Below the pieces are notes generated by a model. The model searched no databases, was not told where the DNA came from, and saw only the letters and a program-made list of their open reading frames with translations. The position numbers and the translations under genes were made by a program. Of a stretch of DNA of 64,000 nucleotides, positions 37,535-46,834 are shown piece by piece (the first letter of the stretch is position 1; every line of letters begins with the position of its first letter). Source of the stretch: Devosia crocina (GTDB lineage Bacteria > Pseudomonadota > Alphaproteobacteria > Rhizobiales > Devosiaceae); assembly GCF_900116545.1 (NCBI RefSeq), contig NZ_FPCK01000004.1, positions 1 through 64,000 on the forward strand, written 5' to 3'.

Positions 37535-37572
37535 TCATAGGCTGAAATTCAGCACTCACACGCCTAGAACAA

Positions 37573-37594
37573 AAGGGGCCGTTTCCGGCCCCTT
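37573..37594 (-). terminator. Rho-independent terminator of ahcY
   Basis: 8-bp stem AAGGGGCC / GGCCCCTT with loop GTTTCC; on the minus strand it ends in CCTTTTGTTC. It lies 20 bases after the ahcY stop. Confidence 0.85.
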
Positions 37595-37613
37595 CTCATA
37601 ATCCTTCTGAGGA

Positions 37614-39017
37614 TCAGTAGCGGTATTCGTTGGACTTGAAAGGTCCGTTTTCGCTGACCCCGATATAGTCGGCCTGGGTCTTGGTGAGCTTGGTCAGCTT
37701 GGCGCCGAGCTTGGCCAAGTGCAGTTCGGCGACCTTTTCATCAAGATGCTTGGGCAGCACGTGCACGCTCTTGTCGAGCTTCTCGCCATTGGTCCAGAGT
37801 TCGATCTGGGCCAGGGTCTGGTTGGCAAAGGATGCCGACATCACAAAGCTCGGGTGTCCCGTGGCATTGCCCAGGTTCACCAGACGACCTTCCGAAAGCA
37901 GGATCAGGCGCTTGCCATTGGGCTGCTCGATCAGATCGACCTGCGGCTTGACATTGGTCCACTTGAAGTTGCGCAGGCCCTGCACGTCGATCTCGTTGTC
38001 GAAGTGGCCGATATTGCAGACGATGGCCATGTCCTTGAGATTGCGCATGTCGTCGACCATCAGGACGTCGCGATTGCCTGTTGCGGTCACGACGATATCG
38101 GCGCGGTGGGCCGCCTCTTCGAGCGTCACGACCTCGAAGCCTTCCATGGCTGCCTGCAGGGCGCAGATGGGGTCGACTTCGGTCACGAGCACGCGAGCGC
38201 CGGCGCCGCGCAGCGATTCCGCCGAGCCCTTGCCCACATCGCCATAGCCGCACACGATCGCAACCTTGCCGGCCAGCATCACGTCAGTGCCGCGACGGAT
38301 CGCATCGACCAGCGATTCACGCGTGCCATATTTGTTGTCGAACTTGGACTTGGTGACCGAGTCATTGACGTTGATGGCCGGGAACGGCAGTTCGCCCTTG
38401 GCTTGCAGCTGATAAAGGCGCATCACGCCCGTGGTCGTTTCCTCGGAAACGCCGCGGATGGCATCCTTGATTGCGGTGAAGAAGCCGGGGGTCTTTTCAA
38501 GCCGCCGCTTGATGGTGGCAAAGAAGATTTCCTCTTCCTCGTTGCCGGGCTTGGCCAGCACCGAGATGTCCTTTTCGGCCTTGGCGCCTATCAGCACATA
38601 CATGGTCGCATCGCCGCCATCGTCGAGGATCATGTTGGGTGTCTCGCCATTGCCCCAATCCATCATGCGGTCGGTGAAGGCCCAGTATTCTTCCAGCGTT
38701 TCGCCCTTGTGGGCAAAAACTGGAATTCCGGCGGCCGCGATCGCGGCGGCTGCATGATCCTGGGTCGAGAAGATGTTGCACGAAACCCAGCGCACCTCGG
38801 CGCCGAGCGCCACCAGCGTTTCGATCAGCACGGCGGTCTGCACAGTCATGTGCAGCGAACCAGCAATACGCGCGCCCTTGAGCGGCTGAGCGGCGGCATA
38901 TTCCTCGCGGATCGCCATCAGGCCCGGCATTTCGATCTCGGCGATTTCTATTTCCTTGCGGCCGAAATCGGCCAATGCGATGTCCTTGACCGCGTAATCG
39001 GTGGTCTGGCGAGTCAT
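37614..39017 (-). CDS. ahcY: Adenosylhomocysteinase
   Basis: 467 aa starting [12 protein letters not shown], with GGAG 8 bases upstream; the in-frame upstream codons lack similarity. It includes the NAD-binding signature [19 protein letters not shown], substrate residues in [12 protein letters not shown] and [14 protein letters not shown], and the C-terminal KSNEYRY. It hydrolyses S-adenosylhomocysteine to adenosine and homocysteine, keeping methylation reactions going. It is monocistronic with its own terminator; a palindrome upstream may be its operator. Confidence 0.96.
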   Translation of the reverse strand: MTRQTTDYAVKDIALADFGRKEIEIAEIEMPGLMAIREEYAAAQPLKGARIAGSLHMTVQTAVLIETLVALGAEVRWVSCNIFSTQDHAAAAIAAAGIPVFAHKGETLEEYWAFTDRMMDWGNGETPNMILDDGGDATMYVLIGAKAEKDISVLAKPGNEEEEIFFATIKRRLEKTPGFFTAIKDAIRGVSEETTTGVMRLYQLQAKGELPFPAINVNDSVTKSKFDNKYGTRESLVDAIRRGTDVMLAGKVAIVCGYGDVGKGSAESLRGAGARVLVTEVDPICALQAAMEGFEVVTLEEAAHRADIVVTATGNRDVLMVDDMRNLKDMAIVCNIGHFDNEIDVQGLRNFKWTNVKPQVDLIEQPNGKRLILLSEGRLVNLGNATGHPSFVMSASFANQTLAQIELWTNGEKLDKSVHVLPKHLDEKVAELHLAKLGAKLTKLTKTQADYIGVSENGPFKSNEYRY

Positions 39018-39082
39018 GCTCGGTCTCCGGAAGGGAAGTGTTGCCCTCCCATACGCTAGCTGGGCCACGCCTTCAACCGCAC

Positions 39083-39102
39083 ATATAAAGAAATGTTTAT
39101 AT
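39083..39102. promoter_or_regulatory. Palindrome upstream of ahcY (candidate SahR operator)
   Basis: Arms ATATAAA / TTTATAT separated by six bases, 66 bases upstream of the ahcY start. It stands out in a GC-rich context. SahR, an ArsR-family sensor of adenosylhomocysteine, is known to control ahcY in many proteobacteria through AT-rich palindromes. No sahR gene is in the window, so the link is inference. Confidence 0.45.
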
Positions 39103-39103
39103 C

Positions 39104-39613
39104 CTATGAACGTCGGTAAACCGGCCGGCGGCGCCGAAACGGCATGGCGCAGACCTTGACCAGCGCAGACAGGATGGCGAAGCCGACGAGGAACCCGGCA
39201 GCGGCATAAAGAATGCCCTCAAGCGTGAACGGCACGGCCGGCTGGTAGTTTTCGAGCGTGCGCTGGCCGATATCGCTGTCGAGATAGGCGGGCAGAGACT
39301 GGAGGCGCTCCACCGGCCCCGCGCCCCTGATGCGTGCCAGGGTCTGGCTCAGCCGGTCATAGCGCTGAAAGGTGGCGGTCATCGAGGTGCCGCGTCCGGC
39401 GAGGAAGTCGTCGTTGGACGCATTGAAGCGGTCGAGCGCTTCCTGACGCGACAGGCCACCTTCGGCCGCCGCCCGGTCGAACTCTTCGGTCGCGATCCGC
39501 AACTCGTCCACGGCCCCGCCCAGCCGCTGGGTATATTGCTGGGCATATTCGGGAAACTGGCTCAGGATCAGCGCCATTCCCACCCCACCCACACTGGCCA
39601 AAATGCGCCGCAT
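39104..39613 (-). CDS. DUF2937 family membrane protein
   Basis: 169 aa with AAGGAG before the ATG. An N-terminal hydrophobic helix ([15 protein letters not shown]) is followed by [19 protein letters not shown], the family hallmark, a helical soluble middle, a second hydrophobic helix ([18 protein letters not shown]) and a basic tail [10 protein letters not shown]. Probably both termini face the cytoplasm with the middle in the periplasm. The function is not known. It lies 36 bases after the glycosyltransferase gene on the same strand, so it may be the last gene of that unit. Confidence 0.8.
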   Translation of the reverse strand: MRRILASVGGVGMALILSQFPEYAQQYTQRLGGAVDELRIATEEFDRAAAEGGLSRQEALDRFNASNDDFLAGRGTSMTATFQRYDRLSQTLARIRGAGPVERLQSLPAYLDSDIGQRTLENYQPAVPFTLEGILYAAAGFLVGFAILSALVKVCAMPFRRRRPVYRRS

Positions 39614-39649
39614 GGAGCCACTCCTTGTCCCGCCGCCTGGGCAAACCTG

Positions 39650-41500
39650 TCACGACTGCCGCCAGCGGGGCAACAGCCGGCGGACGATGGGATAGGCTTT
39701 TGTTTTTTTGAAGGACGGAACGTGGCTGGTTTTGATCCAGTGATGCGGCCGGGTCGCGAGATCGTAGAGCGCCAGCAGCGTCGCCCAAGCAATGGCGAGC
39801 CAGTAAAAAGGCAGCAGCACCTGCCAGAGCGCCAATCCGGCCTGCCCGCTGCGCATCAGCCCCACCGTGTTGGAGAGGATTGCCACGCCGTGCCCCGCCA
39901 GAAGCACGAACACGCAGGTGGCCGACCAGAGATCTAAAACGGGCAACGGGACGCCGCCCATCGCCAGAAAAACAAGCGCTGCCAAGAGAAAGCAGGTGTG
40001 AAGGAGCGGAGAAAGTACCATGCTCAAAACGATGACCTGAAAGGCCGCGAACCGCCACCAACCGAGGTCGCGCAGCAGCGTCCCGGGATGGCGGTTGTGC
40101 ACCAGAAAGGTCTGCATCCAGCCCTTCATCCAGCGGCGGCGCTGGCCCAGCCACACCCTGAAAAGCTCCGGTGCGTCTTCGTAAGTCACGGTGCTGCTCG
40201 TGCCGCAGGCAATGCCGCGCCGCGCCAGCCGCACACCGAGATCTGCGTCTTCGGTGACATTATAGGCGTCCCAACCCCCGATGGTGCGCAGGCTGGCGAG
40301 ACGGAAATGGTTCGATGTCCCCCCAAGCGGCATAACCACGCCCCAGCGCGCCAGGGCGGGCAGGAAGACGCTGAAGAGGCCGGCATATTCGCCGGCGAAC
40401 AGAGAGGGGAAGACGCCGCGGTCGCCATTGGAGATTACGAGGCGCGACTGGATGCAATGCAGGTGCGGCGCCCGCCGGAACTGGCCGAGCACCCGTCGCA
40501 GCTGATCGGGCTCGGGCCGGTCCTCGGCGTCGTAGACCACCACGAACTCGCCCCGGCAGAATGGCAGCGCGAAGTCGAGCGCCTTGGGCTTGGTCAGCGG
40601 CATGGCATGGGGCACTTCGATCACCGAAAAGGCAGGGAACTCCCGGTGACGCCGCAGCGCCGCGACCGTTTCGGCGGATCGCTGTTCCACCACGAAGATG
40701 ATCTCGAGCCTGTGCCAAGGATAGTCGAGCCGCCGCAGGCCGTAGCAGAGCTGGTCGACCATGCCCGCTTCATCGCGCAGCGGCACAAGGATGGAATAAA
40801 GCGGCAAGCCTGTCTCATCGTCCCGCGCGACCGCACGGCAAGGTCTGGGCGGTGGAGACAGCACCGAAGCAAGCCGCAGGCCGGTCGGCAGGAGCATGAG
40901 CCCGGCCCAGATCGGAACGAGCCAGACGGGCGCCACATAGGGCATGACAAGCAGCAGGGCGACAGCCATGGCCAAACCGACGATGAAGCCGATGCGCACG
41001 AGCAGTGTCAGGTCGAGGTGGGCAGCCGCGAAGGCCCAGTTGCGGGAGATCGCGTGGCGCGCCCCCTCGATCAAGGCGGGGCTGGCCACTTGCGCAAGAT
41101 GGGCCCGCATGGTCGCCATGGAAACGATGCAGATCCGTCGCCTGATGTCGCTGTCATGCCCCCGCATTGCCCCCAGCCGCAACAGCCCAAAAAAATCGGG
41201 AGCCATATAGGCGACATCCCGGTCGATGGTCCGGACCCGCAGCATCTGGATGGTTCCAAGATGTTCGAGCCTACGTGGCACTTCGAGGTCGTTGCTGGGC
41301 GGAATGGATTCGAAAAACACAAGGTCGAGGTGAGCCGCCGCGCGTGCCAGCACCGTATCCATGCCTACGCCAAGCCGATTGGCCGCATGCACCAGGGGGT
41401 CGATTTCGCCGAGCAGCGCCTCTTCAAGCAATTGCTCGGCGCCACCATCGCACCCCGCCTCTTCCATGATCGCACGCATGAGAGGCAAGGCGCGGTGCAT
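39650..41500 (-). CDS. Family 2 glycosyltransferase, membrane-bound
   Basis: 616 aa with GGAGG 5 bases before the ATG. About 165 N-terminal residues resemble the helical N-terminal domain of GspE/MshE-like proteins; then two membrane helices (about 170-215); a GT2 catalytic domain with YDAEDRPEPDQ, TEDADLGVRL and QRRRWMKGW (the D, DxD, TED, QxxRW set); then several membrane helices to the C-terminus. Such enzymes polymerise and export polysaccharides. The c-di-GMP PilZ domain of BcsA is not seen. It starts 10 bases after luxI, so expression is probably tied to quorum sensing. Confidence 0.85.
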   Translation of the reverse strand: MHRALPLMRAIMEEAGCDGGAEQLLEEALLGEIDPLVHAANRLGVGMDTVLARAAAHLDLVFFESIPPSNDLEVPRRLEHLGTIQMLRVRTIDRDVAYMAPDFFGLLRLGAMRGHDSDIRRRICIVSMATMRAHLAQVASPALIEGARHAISRNWAFAAAHLDLTLLVRIGFIVGLAMAVALLLVMPYVAPVWLVPIWAGLMLLPTGLRLASVLSPPPRPCRAVARDDETGLPLYSILVPLRDEAGMVDQLCYGLRRLDYPWHRLEIIFVVEQRSAETVAALRRHREFPAFSVIEVPHAMPLTKPKALDFALPFCRGEFVVVYDAEDRPEPDQLRRVLGQFRRAPHLHCIQSRLVISNGDRGVFPSLFAGEYAGLFSVFLPALARWGVVMPLGGTSNHFRLASLRTIGGWDAYNVTEDADLGVRLARRGIACGTSSTVTYEDAPELFRVWLGQRRRWMKGWMQTFLVHNRHPGTLLRDLGWWRFAAFQVIVLSMVLSPLLHTCFLLAALVFLAMGGVPLPVLDLWSATCVFVLLAGHGVAILSNTVGLMRSGQAGLALWQVLLPFYWLAIAWATLLALYDLATRPHHWIKTSHVPSFKKTKAYPIVRRLLPRWRQS

Positions 41501-41509
41501 CCGGACCTC

Positions 41510-42151
41510 CTACATGCCGAGGGGGGCGGATGGAGGCGTGAAGACGAAGGAAGAAGCCGGGATGAGCACCTGGCTCATCCCGGTGGCCCGCCGCACTGTG
41601 TAGAGGGCCTGCTCGGAAACCGCGATCCAGGCGGCGACAGTGGCCTTGCCATCCACCAGGGCAGGTGGTCCGAGCGGTGTTATGGTCCAGCCCACGCTCG
41701 TGCCGTGCTCGAGCATGGCGAGGGAGGAGACGAAGGTGATGAAGGAATAGCCCTCGGACAGGGCATATTCCATCATCGCGCAGAAAAGGGCTGCAGACTC
41801 GGGTGCGCGCCGCCGGCCCTCGCGTCGATCAGGACGAACGTAAAACCGTGTCCAATCGGCCCCAAGCGAGAGGTCAGTGGGGAAATCTCCGTGCACTAGC
41901 CCGTGAAAGACTGTCTGCAGCAAGTTCGGTCTATCGAGAGGCGTGATGCGCGATCCGCCGACAAGCTCACCGCGGTCGGTGAGCAGAAGATGGGTCGCAT
42001 CTTCATTGTCGAACCGGTCGATATCGCGCTGGTCCTCCCGGCGCAGGGCCTCCCATCCCTGCAAATCTACAAATATCCTGTGACGCAGGCGGTAGTTCGC
42101 CTCCATCAGCGGGTGATCACTGTTTCTGCCACGCACGACATGAACCTGCAT
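41510..42151 (-). CDS. Acyl-homoserine-lactone synthase (LuxI family)
   Basis: 213 aa starting MQVHVVRGRN, with GGAGG and AGGG upstream. The conserved set of LuxI residues is present: Arg23, Phe27 and Trp33 (RHRIFVDLQGW), Asp48 and Asp51 (FDNEDATHLL) and Arg68 (GGSRITPL). It makes an N-acyl-homoserine lactone from S-adenosylmethionine and acyl-ACP; the chain length cannot be read from the sequence. The LuxR gene lies directly upstream in the same direction, and a glycosyltransferase follows closely. Confidence 0.9.
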   Translation of the reverse strand: MQVHVVRGRNSDHPLMEANYRLRHRIFVDLQGWEALRREDQRDIDRFDNEDATHLLLTDRGELVGGSRITPLDRPNLLQTVFHGLVHGDFPTDLSLGADWTRFYVRPDRREGRRRAPESAALFCAMMEYALSEGYSFITFVSSLAMLEHGTSVGWTITPLGPPALVDGKATVAAWIAVSEQALYTVRRATGMSQVLIPASSFVFTPPSAPLGM

Positions 42152-42251
42152 CACCCTGCCTCCGAAGCGGCCTGCAATCGACGCAGAAAGGTGGCACGGC
42201 GCGTGGTGCCGCAAAATCGTCAAAAATCCCAATAGCCAAAATTTTAACAAA

Positions 42252-42266
42252 GGAAAATAGTTTTCC
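42252..42266. promoter_or_regulatory. Candidate lux-box-like dyad upstream of luxI
   Basis: Perfect inverted repeat GGAAAA-TAG-TTTTCC about 100 bases upstream of luxI, between luxR and luxI. Lux boxes are 18-20-base dyads in this location; the sequence itself does not match the classical one, so this is a positional inference. A second dyad GGCAC / GTGCC lies nearer the gene, at about 42193-42208. Confidence 0.35.
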
Positions 42267-42325
42267 GACAGCCATTTGACGTCAGCATCACCCTAGATCG
42301 AGGGGGATAGCTGTCTCGGGCGAGG

Positions 42326-43027
42326 CTAGAGCGTGATGAGCTTGTGCCGGATCGCCTCGACCACAGTGTGTAGCCGGTTACTGGTGCCGAGGCGCCTTTG
42401 CGCGTTTTCGCAATGCTGATTGACCGTGCGGACGCTGAGGCCGGTGATCCCTGCGATGTCTGAAGCGGTTTTACCTGCGGCAACCCACTTAAGCACTTCT
42501 GCTTCGCGGGGTGTAATGGCCCGCCGCACGCCATCTTGACCGAGTGTATGCAGAAAGCGCATGCGGCCATGGGCGTAAAGCGCCAGCATATGCAGCTCGA
42601 GCCTGTTCTTGTCATCGAGAGCGGCGGTCTTGCCGACCAGGGAAACCACGCCCTGCATGCCGCCCTCGAGATGCACTGGCACGCAGAGCCCCTGATGCAT
42701 GTCGAAATCGCGGGCTTCTTCCATCACCTGCCGGGCACCACGATCGCGCTCCCGGTCATAGGGAGCCGCCGACCAGTCGAATGGCAGGGTGGTTGCAAAG
42801 CAATGACGCGCCACTGGATCGAGATGCACATAGCCCAGCGAAGTATAGCGGGCATACCACTCACTGTCCCAGCCCGAAAGCAAGACGAAGGGCCGCACAT
42901 CAAGGCCTCGATCAGGTAGTCCTGAAATAATGAATTTGCTGAAGCCGTAATCACCAATGGCCTCAAGCATCACGGCATGCACACCCTGCCCACTTTCCTG
43001 GCGCTGCAGAGTTTCGATGGTCGACAT
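42326..43027 (-). CDS. LuxR-family AHL-responsive transcriptional regulator
   Basis: 234 aa from the ATG at 43027; GTG at 43042 (GGGG upstream) or TTG at 43102 are alternatives because no clear ribosome binding site exists. The N-terminal autoinducer-binding domain has the conserved W, Y, D and W pattern in WYARYTSLGYVHLDPVARHC and LPFDW; the C-terminal LuxR helix-turn-helix is ITPREAEVLKWVAAGKTASDIAGITGLSVRTVNQH. It lies directly upstream of luxI in the same orientation, so it is the likely cognate receptor. Confidence 0.9.
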   Translation of the reverse strand: MSTIETLQRQESGQGVHAVMLEAIGDYGFSKFIISGLPDRGLDVRPFVLLSGWDSEWYARYTSLGYVHLDPVARHCFATTLPFDWSAAPYDRERDRGARQVMEEARDFDMHQGLCVPVHLEGGMQGVVSLVGKTAALDDKNRLELHMLALYAHGRMRFLHTLGQDGVRRAITPREAEVLKWVAAGKTASDIAGITGLSVRTVNQHCENAQRRLGTSNRLHTVVEAIRHKLITL

Positions 43028-43162
43028 CAAGTCGGCGTTCACGTGGCCAATACCCCATTGGCTGATTGACGCTAATTCTGCCAATACTTGAAAAAAATAC
43101 AAGACGGTGTTTTTGGCGCAAGGAGAACACCCGCTCTCCCCAATGCTTGTACCCCAAAGCAG

Positions 43163-43186
43163 TTTCGGCGCCCTCAGGCGCCGAAA
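43163..43186 (-). terminator. Terminator-like hairpin after hslO
   Basis: Perfect 10-bp stem TTTCGGCGCC / GGCGCCGAAA with loop CTCA, 35 bases after the hslO stop. The U-tract is weak. Confidence 0.6.
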
Positions 43187-43220
43187 TCATCAACCAGTTC
43201 TTGATCTCGTCGACCAGCCA

Positions 43221-44243
43221 CTAGTGCTTGGCGTGGAACTGATGCGGGTTGAACCGGTATGCGGTCGAACAGAACTCACACACTACCTCGATCTCTCCAT
43301 CCACCGCCATGTCGCCGCGTTCTTCATCGGTAAAGCTGTTGGCCAGCATTTCCTCGATGCGATCGGCCGAGCAGGTGCACCGTTCCTCCAGCGCCAGAGC
43401 CGGAAACACGCGCACGCCCGTCTCGTGGTACAGCCGGAACAGGAGCCGCTCGGGCGACACCTCGGGATCGGCGAGCTCGATATCTTCCACCGTGTTGAGC
43501 ATGGACCGGGCCTCGGTCCAGCCATCGGCCTCGACGAAATCAGGATCAGCCGTTTCCGGATTGGAAAAGTCGCCATCGCCCGGCAGGTCCGGCATGCGCG
43601 CGATCCCGCTTGGCGGCAGATGCTGAATCAGCATGCCGCCGGCGCGCCAGCGCGGACGGTGATCGCCGCGCGTCGTCATCTGCGCAACGGCCAGGCGCAC
43701 CTGGGTTGGGATCTGCTCGGACTGGAGAAAGTAGTTATGCGCCACATCCTCGAGCCCATTGCCATCCAGCGCTACGATGCCCTGATACCGCTCGGTATGG
43801 GGCCCCTGGTCGATGGTCATGGCAAGGTGCCCCTTGCCCAGCATCTCGGCCGGGCGGGTCTTGCCCTCTTCGGCCCACTTGACCACCATGTCATGGTCAA
43901 AGCGCGCATAGCCGCGAATGCCGTCCGGCGCGTCGAAATCGACCACGATCAGGTTCACCGGCCCATCGGTCTGGGTCTGCATGATGAACCGCCCCTCGAA
44001 CTTGAGCGAGGAGCCGATCAGCGAGGTCAACACCACCGCCTCCCCCAGCAGCCGCGCCACCGGGGCTGGATAGTTGTGCCGGCTCAGGATCGCATCAAGC
44101 GCGGGGCCAAGATGCACGATGCGCCCCCGCGTATCGAGCTTTTCGAGCGTAAAGGGCACCACGGCATCGTCGCCAGTCTCGGGGCGATCAAGGCCCATGG
44201 CGGAGAGAAAGCTTTCGGTCATGGTCGTCGGGTCCGTGGTCAT
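43221..44243 (-). CDS. hslO: Redox-regulated chaperone Hsp33
   Basis: 340 aa starting MTTDPTTM. The folded core is followed by a linker and the redox switch: Cys-x-Cys in RCTCSADRI and Cys-x2-Cys in VCEFCSTAY, the four zinc ligands. Oxidation releases zinc and activates holdase function. GEAVVLTSLIGSSLKFEGRF is typical. It lies downstream of argF on the same strand, an arrangement seen in related genomes, with a repeat between them. Confidence 0.92.
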   Translation of the reverse strand: MTTDPTTMTESFLSAMGLDRPETGDDAVVPFTLEKLDTRGRIVHLGPALDAILSRHNYPAPVARLLGEAVVLTSLIGSSLKFEGRFIMQTQTDGPVNLIVVDFDAPDGIRGYARFDHDMVVKWAEEGKTRPAEMLGKGHLAMTIDQGPHTERYQGIVALDGNGLEDVAHNYFLQSEQIPTQVRLAVAQMTTRGDHRPRWRAGGMLIQHLPPSGIARMPDLPGDGDFSNPETADPDFVEADGWTEARSMLNTVEDIELADPEVSPERLLFRLYHETGVRVFPALALEERCTCSADRIEEMLANSFTDEERGDMAVDGEIEVVCEFCSTAYRFNPHQFHAKH

Positions 44244-44350
44244 TCGGTTTCTTTCATCGTGGCGCAGGGCCGGGGCCGACACAACCTGCTCATTTCACGA
44301 AACCACCCTGTCGCGCCCGCAGGAGCGAGAAGCCTCTGTTCCACAAGCGG

Positions 44351-44381
44351 AAACGGAGTCTCCCGCTTTCGCGGGGGTGAC
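44351..44381. repeat. Dispersed hairpin repeat, family D (copy 2)
   Basis: AAACGGAGTCT-CCCGC-TTTC-GCGGG-GGTGAC, the counterpart of the element at 30334. It lies between argF and hslO. Confidence 0.7.
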
Positions 44382-44419
44382 AGAAGTGGTTTGCCCGAAA
44401 TGCAGCGCGCGTGGCGCGT

Positions 44420-45349
44420 CTAGTTGGTCGCGACCCCGAAGGCCCAGCACAAAACAGCTTTTTGAGCGTGGAGGCGATTTTCGGCCTCGTCGAACACCAC
44501 CGACTGGGGACCATCGATCACCTCGTCGGTCACCTCGTCGCCGCGATGGGCGGGCAGGCAGTGCATAAACAGGGCGTCCTTATCAGCCAGAGCCATTAGA
44601 TTGGTGTTGACCTGATAGGGTTTCAAGACCCGGCGGCGCTCGGCAGCGTCGACGTCACCCATCGACACCCAGGTATCGGTGATAACGAGATCGGCGCCTT
44701 CGACAGCTTCACGCGGATCTTCGATCAGCCTCGCAAATTTGCCGGCGCGCTGAATGTCCTGCATGAGGTCTTTCTCGGGGCTATATTCGTCTGGCACGGC
44801 GATGGTCAGTTCGCACTCGAAAAGCTCGGCCGCGTTGACCCAGGAATGAAGCACATTATTGCTGTCGCCGACCCAGGCGATCTTGGCGCCGCGAACATCG
44901 CCGCGATGCTCCTCGAAGGTCAGCAGATCCGCCATGATCTGACACGGATGGGCGCGCCGCGTCAGGCCGTTGATCACCGGCACGGTGGCGGCTTCTGCCA
45001 GTTCGAGCAGATCGGCGTGGGAAAGGATGCGGATCATGATGGCATCCACATAGCGGCTCATCACCTGGGCGGTGTCCGCCAGGGTTTCCTCGCGCGACAA
45101 CTGCATCTCCTGGCCGGAGAGCATAAGCGTTTCCCCGCCCAGCTGGCGCATGCCGACATCGAAGGAAACGCGGGTGCGGGTCGACTGGCGCTCGAAGATC
45201 ATCGCCAGGACCTTGTCCTTGAGCAGCTGTGGCCGATCGCCGTCCTTGAGGCGCGTCTTGAGCGCCAGGGCCTGATCCAGCATGGCGCGCAGTTCGCCAT
45301 AGGAAAAATCGTCGATCGACAGGAAATGATTGGGGGTGCCGGTCGTCAT
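44420..45349 (-). CDS. argF: Ornithine carbamoyltransferase
   Basis: 309 aa with AAAAGGAG upstream. The carbamoyl-phosphate motif STRTRVSFD, the HPCQ motif ([13 protein letters not shown]), SMG in VSMGD and the ornithine loop [11 protein letters not shown] are all present. It makes citrulline in arginine synthesis. It lies 128 bases after argD in the same direction. Confidence 0.96.
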   Translation of the reverse strand: MTTGTPNHFLSIDDFSYGELRAMLDQALALKTRLKDGDRPQLLKDKVLAMIFERQSTRTRVSFDVGMRQLGGETLMLSGQEMQLSREETLADTAQVMSRYVDAIMIRILSHADLLELAEAATVPVINGLTRRAHPCQIMADLLTFEEHRGDVRGAKIAWVGDSNNVLHSWVNAAELFECELTIAVPDEYSPEKDLMQDIQRAGKFARLIEDPREAVEGADLVITDTWVSMGDVDAAERRRVLKPYQVNTNLMALADKDALFMHCLPAHRGDEVTDEVIDGPQSVVFDEAENRLHAQKAVLCWAFGVATN

Positions 45350-45477
45350 GGGCCGGGCTCCTTTTGACGTATATGAATTGGGTGGCCGAAGCCGCGTCTG
45401 GTCCGTTCCACCCTAGAGGGGCGGAGGAAACAGGCCGCGTCGCCGACGCCCAAAGTGATAAAACGTCAACATGACGG

Positions 45478-46677
45478 TCAGCTCGCTGCCGGAGGAGTAG
45501 CCGCTTCCGCATCGATGGCATCGAACGCGGCGGCAACCTTGCCCAGGGCCTCCTCGATATCGGCTTCGGAAACGATCAGCGGCGGCAGGAAGCGCAGCAC
45601 ATTGTCGCCCGCGCTCATGGCGAGCAGCTGATGGTCGTCGCGCAGGCGCGAAACCATGTCGCGCACCGGCGTGGCGATCTTGATGCCGGCCAGCAGGCCC
45701 TTGCCGCGAATTTCGAGCACGTGATCGGGATATTTCTGCGCCAATTGCTGGAGGTGCCAAGAGAGGCGCTGCCCCATCTCGTTGACCCGGTTGATGAAGC
45801 CGGGGGCCAGGATCCGGTCGAGCACCGCATTGCCGACGGCTGTCGCTAGCGGATTCCCGCCATAGGTCGAGCCATGCGTGCCCGGCACCATGGAAGCGGC
45901 AACATCGCCCTTGGCAAGGCAGGCGCCGAGGGGGAAGCCGCCGCCGATTGCCTTGGCCACAGCAACGATATCGGGCGTGATGCCGCTCCACTCGAAGGCG
46001 AAGAAGCGGCCGGTCCGGGCAAAGCCGCACTGCACCTCATCAAGAATGAGCAGCAGGCCGTTCTCGTCGCAGAGCTGGCGCAGCCCCTGCATGAATTCGC
46101 TCGTCATGGCCGTGACCCCGCCCTCGCCCTGAACGGGCTCGATCAGGATGGCGCAGGTGTGCGGTCCGACCAGCGCCTTGACGCTGTCGAGATCGCCTGG
46201 ATTCGCATGCTTGAAGCCAGGAGCTGCGGGACCGAAGCCTTGCAGGTAATCGGGATTGCCGCCTGCCGCGATGGTACCGAGCGTGCGGCCGTGGAAGGAG
46301 CCGGTAAAGGCGATCACCTCATAGCGCTCTTGCTCTCCCTTGGCCCAGAAATAGTGCCGCGCCGTCTTGATGGCGCATTCGAGCGCCTCGGCGCCAGAAT
46401 TGGTGAAGAAGACCGCATCGGCGAACGTTGCGTCGACGAGCCGCTGGCCCAGCCGCTCCTGCTCGGGAATGGTGAACGTATTGGCCGTGTGCCAGACCTT
46501 GTCCGCCGCCGCCTTGAGCGCGCTCACCAGATGCGCATCGCCGTGGCCGAGCGCATTGACGGCAACCCCGGAGTGGAAATCGAGATATTCCCGCCCATGC
46601 TGGTCGAACAGGCGCATGCCTTCGCCTCGTTCGAAAGCGAGTTCGGAACGGGCGTAGGTGCCATAGAGCGCAGACAT
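45478..46677 (-). CDS. argD: Acetylornithine aminotransferase
   Basis: 399 aa starting MSALYGTYARSELAF, with GGGGAG upstream; a much longer in-frame extension exists but runs antisense through gcrA and is rejected. PLP-enzyme class III: NSGAEALECAIKTAR, FHGRTLG, LILDEVQCGFARTG (Asp for the PLP ring nitrogen) and AVAKAIGGGFPLGA (PLP lysine). It transaminates N-acetylglutamate semialdehyde, and possibly the succinylated analogue. First gene of argD-argF, divergent from gcrA. Confidence 0.95.
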   Translation of the reverse strand: MSALYGTYARSELAFERGEGMRLFDQHGREYLDFHSGVAVNALGHGDAHLVSALKAAADKVWHTANTFTIPEQERLGQRLVDATFADAVFFTNSGAEALECAIKTARHYFWAKGEQERYEVIAFTGSFHGRTLGTIAAGGNPDYLQGFGPAAPGFKHANPGDLDSVKALVGPHTCAILIEPVQGEGGVTAMTSEFMQGLRQLCDENGLLLILDEVQCGFARTGRFFAFEWSGITPDIVAVAKAIGGGFPLGACLAKGDVAASMVPGTHGSTYGGNPLATAVGNAVLDRILAPGFINRVNEMGQRLSWHLQQLAQKYPDHVLEIRGKGLLAGIKIATPVRDMVSRLRDDHQLLAMSAGDNVLRFLPPLIVSEADIEEALGKVAAAFDAIDAEAATPPAAS

Positions 46678-46834
46678 GGAGGCTCCCCTTTCAAGCATTG
46701 GGAGATGGGACGAAGGACCGTGGCAAAGCTGCCACACAAACCAAAAACGCGCCCCTCTGACAGCGCGTTTGGTGTGAAGAAATACGGCGATTTCACGCGG
46801 CAAGTCAACGCTGTCGCTACCAAGTGCCTGATTT

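Noticed and set aside
39018-39082. SAM or SAH riboswitch upstream of ahcY
   Set aside because: The leader is under 70 bases and shows no pseudoknot-type or known conserved core; the palindrome looks like a protein operator.
39998-41899. 633-codon plus-strand frame
   Set aside because: Antisense to the glycosyltransferase and luxI, whose motifs are unmistakable.
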